This document shows positions 8,062 through 15,950 of a stretch of 38,913 nt of DNA, piece after piece. Below the pieces are notes generated by a model. That model was given only the letters and a program-made list of their open reading frames with translations, was not told where the DNA came from and ran no database searches. Position 1 is the stretch's first letter. Every line of letters starts with the position of its first letter. The position numbers and the translations under genes were made by a program. The DNA lies in assembly GCA_028696185.1 (NCBI GenBank), contig JAQVHL010000022.1, positions 1 through 38,913 on the forward strand, written 5' to 3'. This DNA is from Halothiobacillaceae bacterium (lineage in GTDB: Bacteria > Pseudomonadota > Gammaproteobacteria > Halothiobacillales > Halothiobacillaceae).

Positions 8062-8089
8062 GTCATTATCACTCCATGTATATATCGAT
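8062..8089 (-). promoter_or_regulatory. Candidate ModE (Mo-box) operator before the TonB receptor
   Basis: On the minus strand ATCGATATATA (8089-8079) matches the left half of the enterobacterial ModE consensus, recalled as ATCGCTATATA, at 10 of 11 positions. After six bases the right half (GTGATAATGAC) matches the expected TATATAACGAT at only about 6 of 11. The site covers the receptor's ribosome-binding region. The neighbouring modE operon supports the call; the poor right half weakens it. Confidence 0.35.
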
Positions 8090-8170
8090 AGTCGCAAAAC
8101 CGACAAAACAAACCGCTCGCACACCAGGCCGTATTAGCGCATCCCGTCAGGTGTCACGAGGCGTCAGTCC

Positions 8171-8965
8171 TCAGTGGCGGAACACCTTTACCGCAGACAC
8201 CAGCAGGATCAGGGCCAGAAGCAGGGTCAGAGCCCCCGAGGGCACGCTGCCCAGCAGGACCGCACCCAGTGCGGCGCCGGCAAGTGAGCCCACGGCCATG
8301 AAGAGGAACAGTCCCCGCTCGCGTCCGAGCACGGCAAACGCAGCCGCCTCGCGGTAGCGGAAGAAGCCGGCGAGCATGGTCGGCAGGCTGATGGCGAGCG
8401 ACAGACTGCCGGCGAGCTTGATGTCCACGCCGTAGAGCAGGACCAGGGTCGGAATGAGCAATTCGCCACCGGCCACCCCCAATAGAGCCGCGACCGCGCC
8501 GATGCCCAGCCCCGCGATAAATCCGGCGAGCCAGCGCAGCGGGCCGTCCGCGACGAGTCCGCCCGTGTTTTCGCCGTGACCGAACAGCGCCTCGCCGAAC
8601 ATGAGCAGCGCAAGGCCGATCAGCAGGACCAGCAGCACACGGTTGAGCGCAGGCCCCGACAGGCGCATGGCCTGCCCGGCGGCGAACCAGGCGCCGATCA
8701 GGCTGCCGGCAAGCAGGTTGACGAGGATGTCCGCGCGGGCGATCAGCTCGGAGAACGCCACCTCACCGCTGCGGAACAGCAGGGCGGCAGCGACCACCAC
8801 AAGGCTCATCGCCTTGTTGAAGATGACCGCTTCGAGTGTCGGCAGCCGGAACAGGGCAACCAGCACCGGCAGGCGGAATTCCGCGCCGCCCAGGCCGATC
8901 AACCCGCCCAGCGTGCCGATGATCCCTCCGGCGAATGCCCCGCCCGCCTTGCGCCTGAAGCTCAT
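8171..8965 (-). CDS. TSUP-family (TauE/SafE-like) anion exporter/permease
   Basis: An inner-membrane protein of 264 residues with about eight hydrophobic segments and an internal two-fold repeat. The N-terminal half has GTLGGLIGLGGAEFRLPVL, the second half has ALLGVAGGELLIPTLVLLYG. This paired glycine-rich motif is typical of the TauE/SafE (TSUP) family, whose characterised members move sulfite and organosulfonates. The start at 8965 shares ATGA with the modC stop, so it is the last gene of modE-modA-modB-modC and probably translationally coupled. Its substrate here is unknown. Sulfur oxyanions, which compete with molybdate for transport, are a reasonable guess. The open frame extends far upstream, but that part is antisense-like sequence within modC. 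Confidence 0.85.
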   Translation of the reverse strand: MSFRRKAGGAFAGGIIGTLGGLIGLGGAEFRLPVLVALFRLPTLEAVIFNKAMSLVVVAAALLFRSGEVAFSELIARADILVNLLAGSLIGAWFAAGQAMRLSGPALNRVLLVLLIGLALLMFGEALFGHGENTGGLVADGPLRWLAGFIAGLGIGAVAALLGVAGGELLIPTLVLLYGVDIKLAGSLSLAISLPTMLAGFFRYREAAAFAVLGRERGLFLFMAVGSLAGAALGAVLLGSVPSGALTLLLALILLVSAVKVFRH

Positions 8966-10026
8966 TCCATCAGCGCCACGGACTTGATGAGCGCATAGAC
9001 GAGGCGTCCGGGGACGAGGTCGAGCCGCGCCAGTGACCAGGGGGTGATCTCGGCGAGCAGCAACTGGCCGCCGGCGGTGCGGGTGGCGACGGTAACGCGG
9101 CCTTCCTTGACCGGCTCGATGCGCTCGATGCTGACCGGCAGGTGGTTGAGGATGCTGATGCGGCTCGGATCGTCCAGGGCGAGGCTCACATCGCGGGCGA
9201 GGATGCGCAGACGCTGCGGACGCCCGTCGGTCGAATGCGTGGGGGGGGCAAGCCAGAGCCGCTCGCCTTCTTCGCCGAAAGCGCACAGCCCGTGCTCGTT
9301 CGGCACGCCCAGGCGCCCTTCGAGCACCGATACCGGGCCTTCCTCGTCGAACAGCGGTGAATCCGGGCGCTCCAGGGCCTCGCGCAGGGTCTCGATACGC
9401 TCGATGCGCCCGGCCGCCATGAACACCACGCGCGCGGCGAGGCGTTCCACCTCGATGGGCGCATGGGTGATGTAGAGAATCGGCACGCCGGTCTCGCGCG
9501 CCAGCTCCTCGATCAAGGGCAGCAACTCGCCCTTGGCGCGCCAGTCGAGCGCGGACAGCGGTTCGTCCATGCACAACAGGCGCGGGCGCGAAAGCAGAGC
9601 GCGGGCAATGGCCACACGCTGTTTCTCACCGCCGGAGAGCGTGGTCACCGACTGATCGAGCTTGTGGGCGATGCCGACCCGCTCGGCCAGCTCGTTCAGC
9701 GACGCTCCGCCGGACGGTGCGCGCCGGACGGCGTATTCGAGGTTACCGCGCACGGACAGATGCGGGAACAGCGCCGCGTCCTGGAACACGAAGCCGATGT
9801 CGCGCCTGGGTGTCGGCAGGCGCCATTTGCCGTCCTGCCAGCGTTCGCCGTTGAAATAGAGCGTGCCGTGCGTGTGCTTGTCCAGCCCGGTAATGGCGCG
9901 CAAAAGCGTGCTCTTGCCGGAGCCGGAACGACCGAACAGGACCGTAATGCCGGTGGTTTCGAGTTCAAACGTCCCCGATTCGAGCTGGAAATCGCCCTGT
10001 CTGAGGGAAAGATCGCCCTTGAGCAT
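8962..10026 (-). CDS. modC: ModC, molybdate ABC transporter ATPase
   Basis: The 354-residue ATPase energises ModB from the cytosolic face. Walker A is GRSGSGKST (about residues 32-40), the Q-loop is GFVFQDAALFPH, the signature is LSGGEKQRVAIARAL (from 130) and Walker B is LLCMDEP (about 150). A C-terminal extension of about 130 residues ends in a molybdate-binding TOBE/MOP-like domain (HLPVSIERIEPVKEGRVTVA), as in classic ModC. The start MLKGDLSL at 10026 lies 4 bp after the modB stop; an ATG eight codons upstream is possible but overlaps modB. It is the only mod-type ATPase in the window, so it is the natural partner of both ModB permeases. Confidence 0.95.
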   Translation of the reverse strand: MLKGDLSLRQGDFQLESGTFELETTGITVLFGRSGSGKSTLLRAITGLDKHTHGTLYFNGERWQDGKWRLPTPRRDIGFVFQDAALFPHLSVRGNLEYAVRRAPSGGASLNELAERVGIAHKLDQSVTTLSGGEKQRVAIARALLSRPRLLCMDEPLSALDWRAKGELLPLIEELARETGVPILYITHAPIEVERLAARVVFMAAGRIERIETLREALERPDSPLFDEEGPVSVLEGRLGVPNEHGLCAFGEEGERLWLAPPTHSTDGRPQRLRILARDVSLALDDPSRISILNHLPVSIERIEPVKEGRVTVATRTAGGQLLLAEITPWSLARLDLVPGRLVYALIKSVALME

Positions 10027-10030
10027 CGCC

Positions 10031-10726
10031 TTACCCCACCTTGACCGCAAAGCGGCGGTTGATGCCGTAGACCAGCATCAGCACCGCCACCGAGAACAGC
10101 AGCATCATGCCCGAGAGCAGATGCGCCTCGGCATATTCCAGCGATTCGACATGATCGAAGATCGCGATGGACACCATGCGCGTGACCTCCGGCACATTGC
10201 CGCCCACCATCAGCACCACGCCGAATTCGCCCACCGTATGGGCGAAGGTCAGCGTCATGGCCACCAGGATGCCGCGCCGCGCCAGCGGCACGACCACGGT
10301 GAAGAAGCGGTCCAGCACCCCGGCGCGCAGGGTGGCGGCGGCATCGAGCAGGCGCATGGGCAGTGCCTCGAAAGCATGCATCAAGGGCTGCACCGCAAAC
10401 GGCAGCGAGTAGAACACCGACCCGATCACCAGCCCTGTGAAGCTGAAGGTCAGTTGCCCCTCGAAACCGAACAGACGCAGGAACTGGGTCAGCGCACCGT
10501 TGGGGTTCATGGCGATCAACAGGTAAAAGCCCAGCACCGTGGGCGGCAATACCAGCGGCAGGGCCACCAGCGCTTCCAGCACGATCTTGAACGAGGAGCG
10601 CATATGCGCCAGCCACCAGGCCAGCGGGGTACCGACCAGCAACAGGATGACGGTGGTGGTCACCGCCACCTTGAAGGTGAGCCAGATGGGTTGTGTGCTT
10701 ACGCTGATACCGAACAGCTCGATCAT
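10031..10726 (-). CDS. modB: ModB, molybdate ABC transporter permease
   Basis: An inner-membrane permease of 231 residues with about five membrane segments. Typical ModB marks are TPLAWWLAHMRS near the N-terminus, LPLVLPPTVLGFYLL, an EAA loop (EALPMRLLDAAATLRAG) and AHTVGEFGVVLMVGGN. The start at 10726 (MIELFGISVSTQ) precedes the first membrane segment; the frame extends 65 codons further upstream, but those residues have no membrane or family character. A 276-bp gap with hairpins separates it from modA, whereas modC follows within 4 bp. Confidence 0.93.
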   Translation of the reverse strand: MIELFGISVSTQPIWLTFKVAVTTTVILLLVGTPLAWWLAHMRSSFKIVLEALVALPLVLPPTVLGFYLLIAMNPNGALTQFLRLFGFEGQLTFSFTGLVIGSVFYSLPFAVQPLMHAFEALPMRLLDAAATLRAGVLDRFFTVVVPLARRGILVAMTLTFAHTVGEFGVVLMVGGNVPEVTRMVSIAIFDHVESLEYAEAHLLSGMMLLFSVAVLMLVYGINRRFAVKVG

Positions 10727-10854
10727 GCCGGGTTTGCCACAAGAAATCTTCGATGGACGCGGCGCTGCGCGCGCCGTGTGTGTTTTTGAAAAAGAATAAG
10801 CATCGTGCGTGCCGGTGACCGGCTTTTCACATGGAAAGCGGCCGTGGCAACAAC

Positions 10855-10885
10855 AGCCATTCGCGGCTGGAGCCGCTCCTGCGGG
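10855..10885. repeat. REP-like palindromic element between modA and modB
   Basis: The segment around TTCGCGGCTGGAGCCGCTCC contains the inverted repeat GCGGCT/AGCCGC (10863-10876). It resembles the REP sequences (TTCGCGG...CCGCTCCTGC type) scattered through Pseudomonas and related genomes. In an intercistronic place it may protect the 3' end of upstream modA mRNA from exonucleases. Confidence 0.5.
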
Positions 10886-10928
10886 GGCGTGACTGTTCGG
10901 ACGGATGAGGACATCTTTCATCTTCAGC

Positions 10929-10966
10929 GTCCCCTGTGGCTGAATGGTTCAGTAGCCACAGAGGAC
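10929..10966 (-). promoter_or_regulatory. Long intercistronic hairpin between modA and modB
   Basis: GTCCCCTGTGGCT (10929-10941) pairs with AGCCACAGAGGAC (10954-10966): 13 positions with one mismatch, and a 12-base loop that contains a further TGAA/TTCA pairing. No T-run follows on the minus strand, so it is not an intrinsic terminator. It could act as a processing or stability stem that leaves more modA than modBC message. Confidence 0.6.
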
Positions 10967-11002
10967 GCCGGGCCCGAAAGCTCGCCTCGCCGGAGGATAG
11001 GC

Positions 11003-11767
11003 TTACGGAATGGAATACCCGTAGCGCTCGATGACCTTGCGACCCTCGTCGGAGCGCAGGTAGTCGATGAACTGCTGGGCAACCGGATTGTTTTCCGCGC
11101 GCTTCAGGATGACCGCGCCCTGGTTGATCGGCGCGTACATGTCCTGCCCCGGCAGCCAGTATTCACCCTTGCCATAGGCCGGGCTCTGCGGGTCGACGAT
11201 CTGCGAAAGCGCCACGAAGCCCAGCGGGGCGTTGCCGGTCTGCACGTACTGGAAGGCATGGGCAATGCTCTCGCCGTTGACGATCTTCGGCTTGACGGTG
11301 TCATACACCCCGAGCTTTTTCAGTACCTCCTCGGCGGCCGCACCATACGGGGCGGTCTTGGGATTGGCGATGGACAGATGGGCGAACTCCGCCTTACCCA
11401 GAACGTCCTTGTAGCCTTCCTTCACCGGCAGGCTCGGGCTGTAGAGCGCGAGCACGCCCTGGGCGTAGACGAAGTAGCTGCCCTCCTTGACCAGCCCTTC
11501 CTTGACCAGCATTTCCGGCTTATCGGTGTCGGCGGCGAAGAACAGGTCAAACGGCGCACCGTTCTTGATCTGCGCGTAGAGCTTGCCCGTCGGACCGAAG
11601 GAGAACTTCACCTCATGGCCGGTCTTCTCCTTGAAAGCCGCACCGATCTCCTCGATGGTCTTGGTGAAATTGGCCGCGACGGCGGCATTCAGGGTATCGG
11701 CCAGCACGATGGCCGGCGAGGCCAGCGCGACAACGGCGGCCAGGACGGGAGCGAGCAGCTTTTTCAT
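11003..11767 (-). CDS. modA: ModA, periplasmic molybdate-binding protein
   Basis: The 254-residue protein has a signal peptide (MKKLLAPVLAAVVALASP, cleavage near LA|DT). The mature part starts LNAAVAANFTKTIEEIGAAF and carries FGPTGKLYAQIKNGAPFDL, FFAADTDKP, IANPKTAPYG and VNGESIAHAFQYVQTG, all ModA-type anion-binding segments. It binds molybdate or tungstate in the periplasm and hands it to ModB. The start at 11767 is set by the signal peptide and a GGAATCC-type purine stretch upstream. It lies 20 bp after modE, with which it is probably cotranscribed. The 276-bp gap after it carries two stem structures. Confidence 0.93.
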   Translation of the reverse strand: MKKLLAPVLAAVVALASPAIVLADTLNAAVAANFTKTIEEIGAAFKEKTGHEVKFSFGPTGKLYAQIKNGAPFDLFFAADTDKPEMLVKEGLVKEGSYFVYAQGVLALYSPSLPVKEGYKDVLGKAEFAHLSIANPKTAPYGAAAEEVLKKLGVYDTVKPKIVNGESIAHAFQYVQTGNAPLGFVALSQIVDPQSPAYGKGEYWLPGQDMYAPINQGAVILKRAENNPVAQQFIDYLRSDEGRKVIERYGYSIP

Positions 11768-11787
11768 GAGGGGAATCCTTTTGTTGT

Positions 11788-12597
11788 TCAGTCCACGCCC
11801 AGAATGACGTGCGAAGACTTGATCAGGGCGCATACTGTGTCGCCCACCTTGTAGCCCAGGCTCTCCAGGCTGACTTCGGTGATGATCGCCGCCAGCGTGG
11901 TGCCGCCGGCCAGTTCCACCACCACCTCGGCGTTCACCGCGCCTTCCTGGATGCGCTTGATGGTGCCGCACAGGCGGTTGCGCGCCGACACCTTCACGCA
12001 CTCTTCCGGCGCGGCCAGGATGACCCAGGACGCCTTGATGAGCGCCCAGGCAGGCATGCCTGCGGCAAGGCCCATTTCATGGGCGCTTTCCCGGGTGACA
12101 ATGGCGTGCAGGCAGTCGTCGCCGGCAAGGCGCAGGGTCACCTCGCTGTTGACCGCGCCTTCACGCACGTCTTCGATGGTGCCGTGCAGGGCATTTCGCG
12201 CACTGGTCTTCATTTCAAGTCTCCGCAGCAAATCGAGGGCCGTATGGATGTCGTCATCGCCCTGCAACTGCGCCATGAAGGCTTCCTGCAAGCGCTTCAA
12301 ACGCTCGTGGGCCTCGACGATCCATGTCCCGGCGGCGGTCAGCTCCGCACCGCCACCGCCCCGCCCTCCGTGGCGCGCGACCACGAGCGGTTGCCCGGCC
12401 AGGTTGTTCATCGCCTCCACCGCATCCCAGGCGGCCTTGTAGGTCATCCCGACCTGCTTGGCGGCGGCGTTGATCGAACCGCATTGCCGCACGGCCGCCA
12501 GCAGGTCCAGCCGTCGGGGGGAAACCTCCCCCTCGCCAAGCTTCAGGTGCAAAGGAGCGACGAAGCTTCCGATATGTCCTTCGGGTGATAACGACAT
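11788..12597 (-). CDS. modE: ModE, molybdate-responsive transcription regulator
   Basis: The 269-residue protein is the usual size for full-length ModE. The N-terminal winged helix-turn-helix holds GSINAAAKQVGMTYKAAW (about residues 40-57), and the glycine-rich wing contains HGGRGGGGAELT. Two tandem molybdate-binding MOP domains follow: TSARNALHGTIEDVREGAVN (from about 130) and VSARNRLCGTIKRIQEGAVN (from about 202), each ending in an ALIKxSxVIL segment. With molybdate bound, ModE proteins repress uptake genes. The start at 12597 gives the family N-terminus; the long upstream extension is antisense to ung. A TATAT-N7-TATAT operator candidate lies directly upstream, so autorepression of the modE-modABC unit is likely. 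Confidence 0.94.
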   Translation of the reverse strand: MSLSPEGHIGSFVAPLHLKLGEGEVSPRRLDLLAAVRQCGSINAAAKQVGMTYKAAWDAVEAMNNLAGQPLVVARHGGRGGGGAELTAAGTWIVEAHERLKRLQEAFMAQLQGDDDIHTALDLLRRLEMKTSARNALHGTIEDVREGAVNSEVTLRLAGDDCLHAIVTRESAHEMGLAAGMPAWALIKASWVILAAPEECVKVSARNRLCGTIKRIQEGAVNAEVVVELAGGTTLAAIITEVSLESLGYKVGDTVCALIKSSHVILGVD

Positions 12598-12600
12598 GCG

Positions 12601-12622
12601 AAATATACCTTGCAATATAAAA
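12601..12622 (-). promoter_or_regulatory. Candidate ModE operator overlapping the modE promoter
   Basis: On the minus strand TTATATTGCAAGGTATATTT places two TATAT blocks (12619-12615 and 12607-12603) seven bases apart, like the TATAT-spacer-TATAT core of Mo-boxes. TATATT (12619-12614) could serve as the -10, and AAGG inside the spacer is the likely ribosome-binding site of modE. Repressor binding here would block both. The call rests on motif and position only. Confidence 0.5.
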
Positions 12623-12646
12623 TGGTGAAAGAAGAAATTGACGGTA

Positions 12647-13327
12647 TCAGGTACGCCAGTCGATGGGCGGCTGGCCGTTTTTTTCCAGAATCGCGTTGAT
12701 GCGCGAGAACGGCCGGCTGCCGAAAAAGCCCCGGTGCGCCGACAACGGCGAGGGGTGCGGCGCTTCGAGCACCGCATGACGGGCGCGGTCGATGTGCGCG
12801 CCCTTCTTCTGCGCATGGCTGCCCCAGAGCACGAACACCAGCGGCGCGTCCCGGGCGTTCAGCACCTGCACCGCACGGTCGGTAAGCGCCTCCCAGCCCT
12901 TGCCCTGATGGCTCGCGGAGCGGCCGGACTCCACCGTCAGCACGGCATTGAGCAGGAGCACCCCCTGATCCGCCCAGGACATCAGGCTGCCGCAGGTATT
13001 GCGGATGCCCAGATCGTCGTACAGCTCACGGAAAATGTTCTGCAGACTCTTGGGCAGGGGCTGTACGTCCGGGCGCACCGAAAAACACAGCCCGTGCGCA
13101 TGCCCCGGCGTGGGGTACGGATCCTGCCCGAGAATCACCACCCGCACCCGGTCCAGGGGCGTGTGATTGAAGGCATTGAACCACTCGTCGGGATTGGGGT
13201 GAATGTGCTTGCCTGCCGCCAGCTCCGCCGCGAGAAACGCGCGCAGCGCCTGCAGGCCGGGCGTGGCGAATACCTCCGCCAGCGCGGCCTTCCAGCCGGG
13301 TTCGAGACGGATTCTATCCGGGTTCAT
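12647..13327 (-). CDS. ung: Uracil-DNA glycosylase, family 1
   Basis: The 226-residue enzyme removes uracil from DNA. The water-activating loop is GQDPYPTPGHAHGLCFSV (from about residue 67), with catalytic Asp at about 69. The family form I know best is GQDPYHGPGQAHG, so His, Gly and Gln are replaced by Pro, Thr and His here. The uracil pocket and LLLNAVLTVE segment follow, and the DNA-intercalation loop is HPSPLSAHRGFFGSRPFS near the end. Its start overlaps the end of the DUF2127 gene by 14 bp, so it is the last gene of the hemC-to-ung run. It ends 50 bp before modE. Confidence 0.95.
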   Translation of the reverse strand: MNPDRIRLEPGWKAALAEVFATPGLQALRAFLAAELAAGKHIHPNPDEWFNAFNHTPLDRVRVVILGQDPYPTPGHAHGLCFSVRPDVQPLPKSLQNIFRELYDDLGIRNTCGSLMSWADQGVLLLNAVLTVESGRSASHQGKGWEALTDRAVQVLNARDAPLVFVLWGSHAQKKGAHIDRARHAVLEAPHPSPLSAHRGFFGSRPFSRINAILEKNGQPPIDWRT

Positions 13328-13808
13328 CCCCCCACTCCTTTCGCTTCAACCAGAGCCGGCGCCCCAGATAGCTCACCACGATGAGATTCACCGCGAGGAT
13401 GGACAGCTTCAGGGCGCTCACGCCCTGGAACAGCTCATACAGTTCGATGGGCAGGTAAATACCACCGGACAGCGCGCCCAGCCACTCGGCCCAGCGCCGG
13501 TCAAACCACAGGCCGAAACCTTCGGCCAGACGCAGCAGGGCATACGCCAGTGCGGCGAAGGCGAGCCAGGCATGCCGGGGGTCGGTCGCGCCTTCCATCA
13601 GATGCAGGAAGATGCGCGGCGTTTCGTGGGCCGGGTTCAAGTGGAAATGCCGCACCAGCGTCTCGGCGTGCAGCTGCGCATGACTATGGATCAGGGCGAG
13701 CAGGCCGAAGCCGGCCAGCAGCACCACCACACCCTTGGCCATTTCCGTAAGGGCGATGGCGCGCAGGGCCACATCGCCGCGCTCGCCCCCTTTTCCCGAG
13801 CGAATCAA
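13314..13808 (-). CDS. DUF2127-type small membrane protein
   Basis: A 164-residue protein with about four hydrophobic segments (TEMAKGVVVLLAGFGLLAL, AWLAFAALAYALLRLAEGFG, GALSGGIYLPIELYELFQG, LSILAVNLIVVSYLG). The early ALRAIALTEMAKG and the ALLRLAEGFGLWF segment match my memory of DUF2127 proteins, whose function is unknown. The frame opens with TTG at 13808, which overlaps the pdxH stop (TTGA). A GTG 12 codons later is an alternative; neither has a strong ribosome-binding site. It sits between pdxH and ung in the packed operon, which gives no clear functional hint. Confidence 0.7.
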   Translation of the reverse strand: MIRSGKGGERGDVALRAIALTEMAKGVVVLLAGFGLLALIHSHAQLHAETLVRHFHLNPAHETPRIFLHLMEGATDPRHAWLAFAALAYALLRLAEGFGLWFDRRWAEWLGALSGGIYLPIELYELFQGVSALKLSILAVNLIVVSYLGRRLWLKRKEWGDEPG

Positions 13809-14449
13809 GGCATCAACCGCTCGATGCGCCAGCCTTCGCCCACCCGCGTATAGACGAAACGGTCGTGCATGCGGCTTTCGCGGCCCTGCCAGAACTCGAA
13901 GTGCTCGGGGATCAGCCGGTAGCCGCCCCAGTCGGGATTGCGCGGCACGCCGCCGTCCGGGTACTGCGCCTTGAGCACCGCCACGCGCTGTTCAAGCGCC
14001 TCGCGCGAGCCGATGGGCTGGCTCTGATGCGAGGCGGCAGCGGCAAGGCGGCTGCCGGGGGGGCGCTGCCTGAAGTAGTTTTCTGCGTCGTGCTCGGAGA
14101 GTCGCTCCACCGCACCTTCGATGCGCACCTGTCTATCCATTTCCGGCCAGTAGAAGGCCAGTGCGGCGCGCGGGTTCTGGGCAAGCTCCTGCCCCTTGCG
14201 ACTGCGGGTGTCGGTGTACCAGCACAGGCCCCGCTCGTCGAAATGCTTGAGCAGCACATAGCGCGCCGACGGGCGTCCCCCGGCATCGGCCGTGGCCAGC
14301 ACCATCGAGGTGGGGTCGAAATTGCCCTCGGCCTCGGCCTCGCGCAGCCAGAGCGCCAGTTGCGAGAAGGGCTCGGCCGCAAGATCGGCCCGGCGCAGGC
14401 TGCCGAACAAAAAGTCGCGCCGCGTGCTGCGATGATCGATTTCGGCCAT
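13805..14449 (-). CDS. pdxH: Pyridoxamine/pyridoxine 5'-phosphate oxidase
   Basis: The 214-residue, FMN-dependent enzyme oxidises pyridoxamine or pyridoxine phosphate to pyridoxal phosphate in the cytosol. Family segments are DPTSMVLATADAGGRPSARYVLLK, which binds FMN and substrate (quoted here as DPTSMVLATAD and SARYVLLKHFD), YTDTRSRKGQEL, RIEGAVERL, ASHQSQPIGSREAL and the C-terminal FWQGRESRMHDRF with the WRIERLMP ending. Length is typical. The start at 14449 is 37 bp after ubiD on the same strand. Its product is the cofactor of 5-aminolevulinate-pathway and amino-acid enzymes, a loose link to the heme genes upstream. Confidence 0.95.
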   Translation of the reverse strand: MAEIDHRSTRRDFLFGSLRRADLAAEPFSQLALWLREAEAEGNFDPTSMVLATADAGGRPSARYVLLKHFDERGLCWYTDTRSRKGQELAQNPRAALAFYWPEMDRQVRIEGAVERLSEHDAENYFRQRPPGSRLAAAASHQSQPIGSREALEQRVAVLKAQYPDGGVPRNPDWGGYRLIPEHFEFWQGRESRMHDRFVYTRVGEGWRIERLMP

Positions 14450-14486
14450 GCGTGTCTCTCCCTACATTCGTTAACAACAGCAAGGG

Positions 14487-15950
14487 TTACAGCCCGAGCG
14501 AATCCCACAGCGCATCGACCCGCGCCTTGACCTCGGGGCTCATGACGATGGGGCGGCCCCATTCGCGCGTGGTCTCGCCCGGCCATTTGTTGGTCGCGTC
14601 CATCCCCATCTTGCCGCCCAGGCCCGAGACCGGCGAGGCAAAGTCCAGATAGTCGATAGGCGTGTGCTCGATGAGCGTGGTGTCGCGCACCGGGTCCATG
14701 CGCGTGGTCATGGCCCAGATCACGTCCTGCCAGTTGCGTGCGTCCACGTCCTCGTCCACCACGATGACGAACTTGGTGTACATGAACTGGCGCAGGAAAC
14801 TCCACACGCCCATCATCACCCGCTTGGCGTGGCCGGGATACTGCTTCCGGATGCGGACCACGGCCAGGCGGTACGAACAGCCCTCCGGCGGCAGGTAGAA
14901 GTCCACGATTTCCGGGAATTGCTTCTGGATCAGCGGCACGAACACCTCGTTGAGCGCCACGCCCAGAATCGCCGGTTCGTCGGGCGGACGGCCGGTATAG
15001 GTGCTGTGATAGATGGGATCCTTGCGGTGGGTGATGCGCAGAACGGTGAATACCGGAAAACTGTCCACCTCGTTGTAATAGCCGGTGTGATCGCCGAACG
15101 GGCCTTCCGGGGCCATATCGCCAGGATGAATCACGCCTTCGAGCACGAACTCCGCCGACGCGGGTACGGTGAGCGCGTTACCGATGCATTTGACAAGCTC
15201 GGTGCGCGAACCGCGCAACAGCCCGGCGAAGGCGTGCTCGGAAAGGGTGTCCGGCACCGGCGTGACCGCGCCCAGGATCGTCGCCGGATCGGCGCCCAGC
15301 GCCACCGCGACCGGGAAGGGCTCGCCGGGATGGGCGAGCTGCCAGTCGCGGAAATCCAGCGCCCCGCCCCGGTGCGAAAGCCAGCGCATGATAAGCCGGT
15401 TGCGACCGATGACCTGCATCCGGTAGATGCCCATGTTTTGCCGGGGTTTGGCCGGCCCCTGCGTGTGAACGAGCCCCCAGGTGACCAGCGGGCCGGCATC
15501 CTCCGGCCAGCAGGTCTGCACCGGCAGGCGGGAGAGGTCCACCGCCTCGCCTTCCTGCACCACGTCCTGCGCCGGCGCTGAACGCACCACCTTCGGCGCC
15601 ATGTCCAGCACCTTCTTGAAGATCGGCAGCGACTGCCAGGCTTCGCGCAGGCCCTTCGGCGGATCGGGTTCCTTGAGAAAGGCGAGCAGCCGCCCGACCT
15701 CGCGCAGATCCTCCAGCGTCTCGCCGCCCATGCCCAGCGCCACGCGCTGCGGCGTGCCGAACAGGTTGGCGAGCACCGGCACGCTGTGCCCGGCGGGGCG
15801 CTCGAACAACAGGGCCGGCCCGCCGGCGCGCAACACGCGGTCGGCGATTTCGGTCATTTCCAGACGTGGATCGACCTCGACGCCGATACGGCGCAGCTCC
15901 CCCCGCGATTCGAGCAGCGCGATGAACTCGCGCAGGTCACGGTAACTCAT
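14487..15950 (-). CDS. ubiD: UbiD, 3-octaprenyl-4-hydroxybenzoate decarboxylase
   Basis: The 487-residue enzyme removes the carboxyl group from the prenylated 4-hydroxybenzoate intermediate of ubiquinone synthesis, using the prenylated FMN cofactor made by UbiX. Family marks include [64 protein letters not shown] with the catalytic Glu-Arg-Glu region nearby, and the C-terminal [20 protein letters not shown]. Length is normal. The start ATG at 15950 shares ATGA with the hemY stop, so translation is coupled. No ubiX gene is in the window. Confidence 0.96.
   Translation of the reverse strand: MSYRDLREFIALLESRGELRRIGVEVDPRLEMTEIADRVLRAGGPALLFERPAGHSVPVLANLFGTPQRVALGMGGETLEDLREVGRLLAFLKEPDPPKGLREAWQSLPIFKKVLDMAPKVVRSAPAQDVVQEGEAVDLSRLPVQTCWPEDAGPLVTWGLVHTQGPAKPRQNMGIYRMQVIGRNRLIMRWLSHRGGALDFRDWQLAHPGEPFPVAVALGADPATILGAVTPVPDTLSEHAFAGLLRGSRTELVKCIGNALTVPASAEFVLEGVIHPGDMAPEGPFGDHTGYYNEVDSFPVFTVLRITHRKDPIYHSTYTGRPPDEPAILGVALNEVFVPLIQKQFPEIVDFYLPPEGCSYRLAVVRIRKQYPGHAKRVMMGVWSFLRQFMYTKFVIVVDEDVDARNWQDVIWAMTTRMDPVRDTTLIEHTPIDYLDFASPVSGLGGKMGMDATNKWPGETTREWGRPIVMSPEVKARVDALWDSLGL

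Noticed and set aside
5998-8091. Long plus-strand open frame of about 697 codons
   Set aside because: It is entirely antisense to the TonB receptor gene, has no recognisable domain and a composition typical of mirror frames in GC-rich DNA.
10929-10966. Intrinsic terminator after modA
   Set aside because: The stem is good, but there is no T-run on the minus strand, and modB and modC would be left without a visible promoter.
11003-11767. Sulfate-binding protein instead of ModA
   Set aside because: The neighbours are modE, modB and modC, and the sequence lacks the Sbp/CysP motifs.
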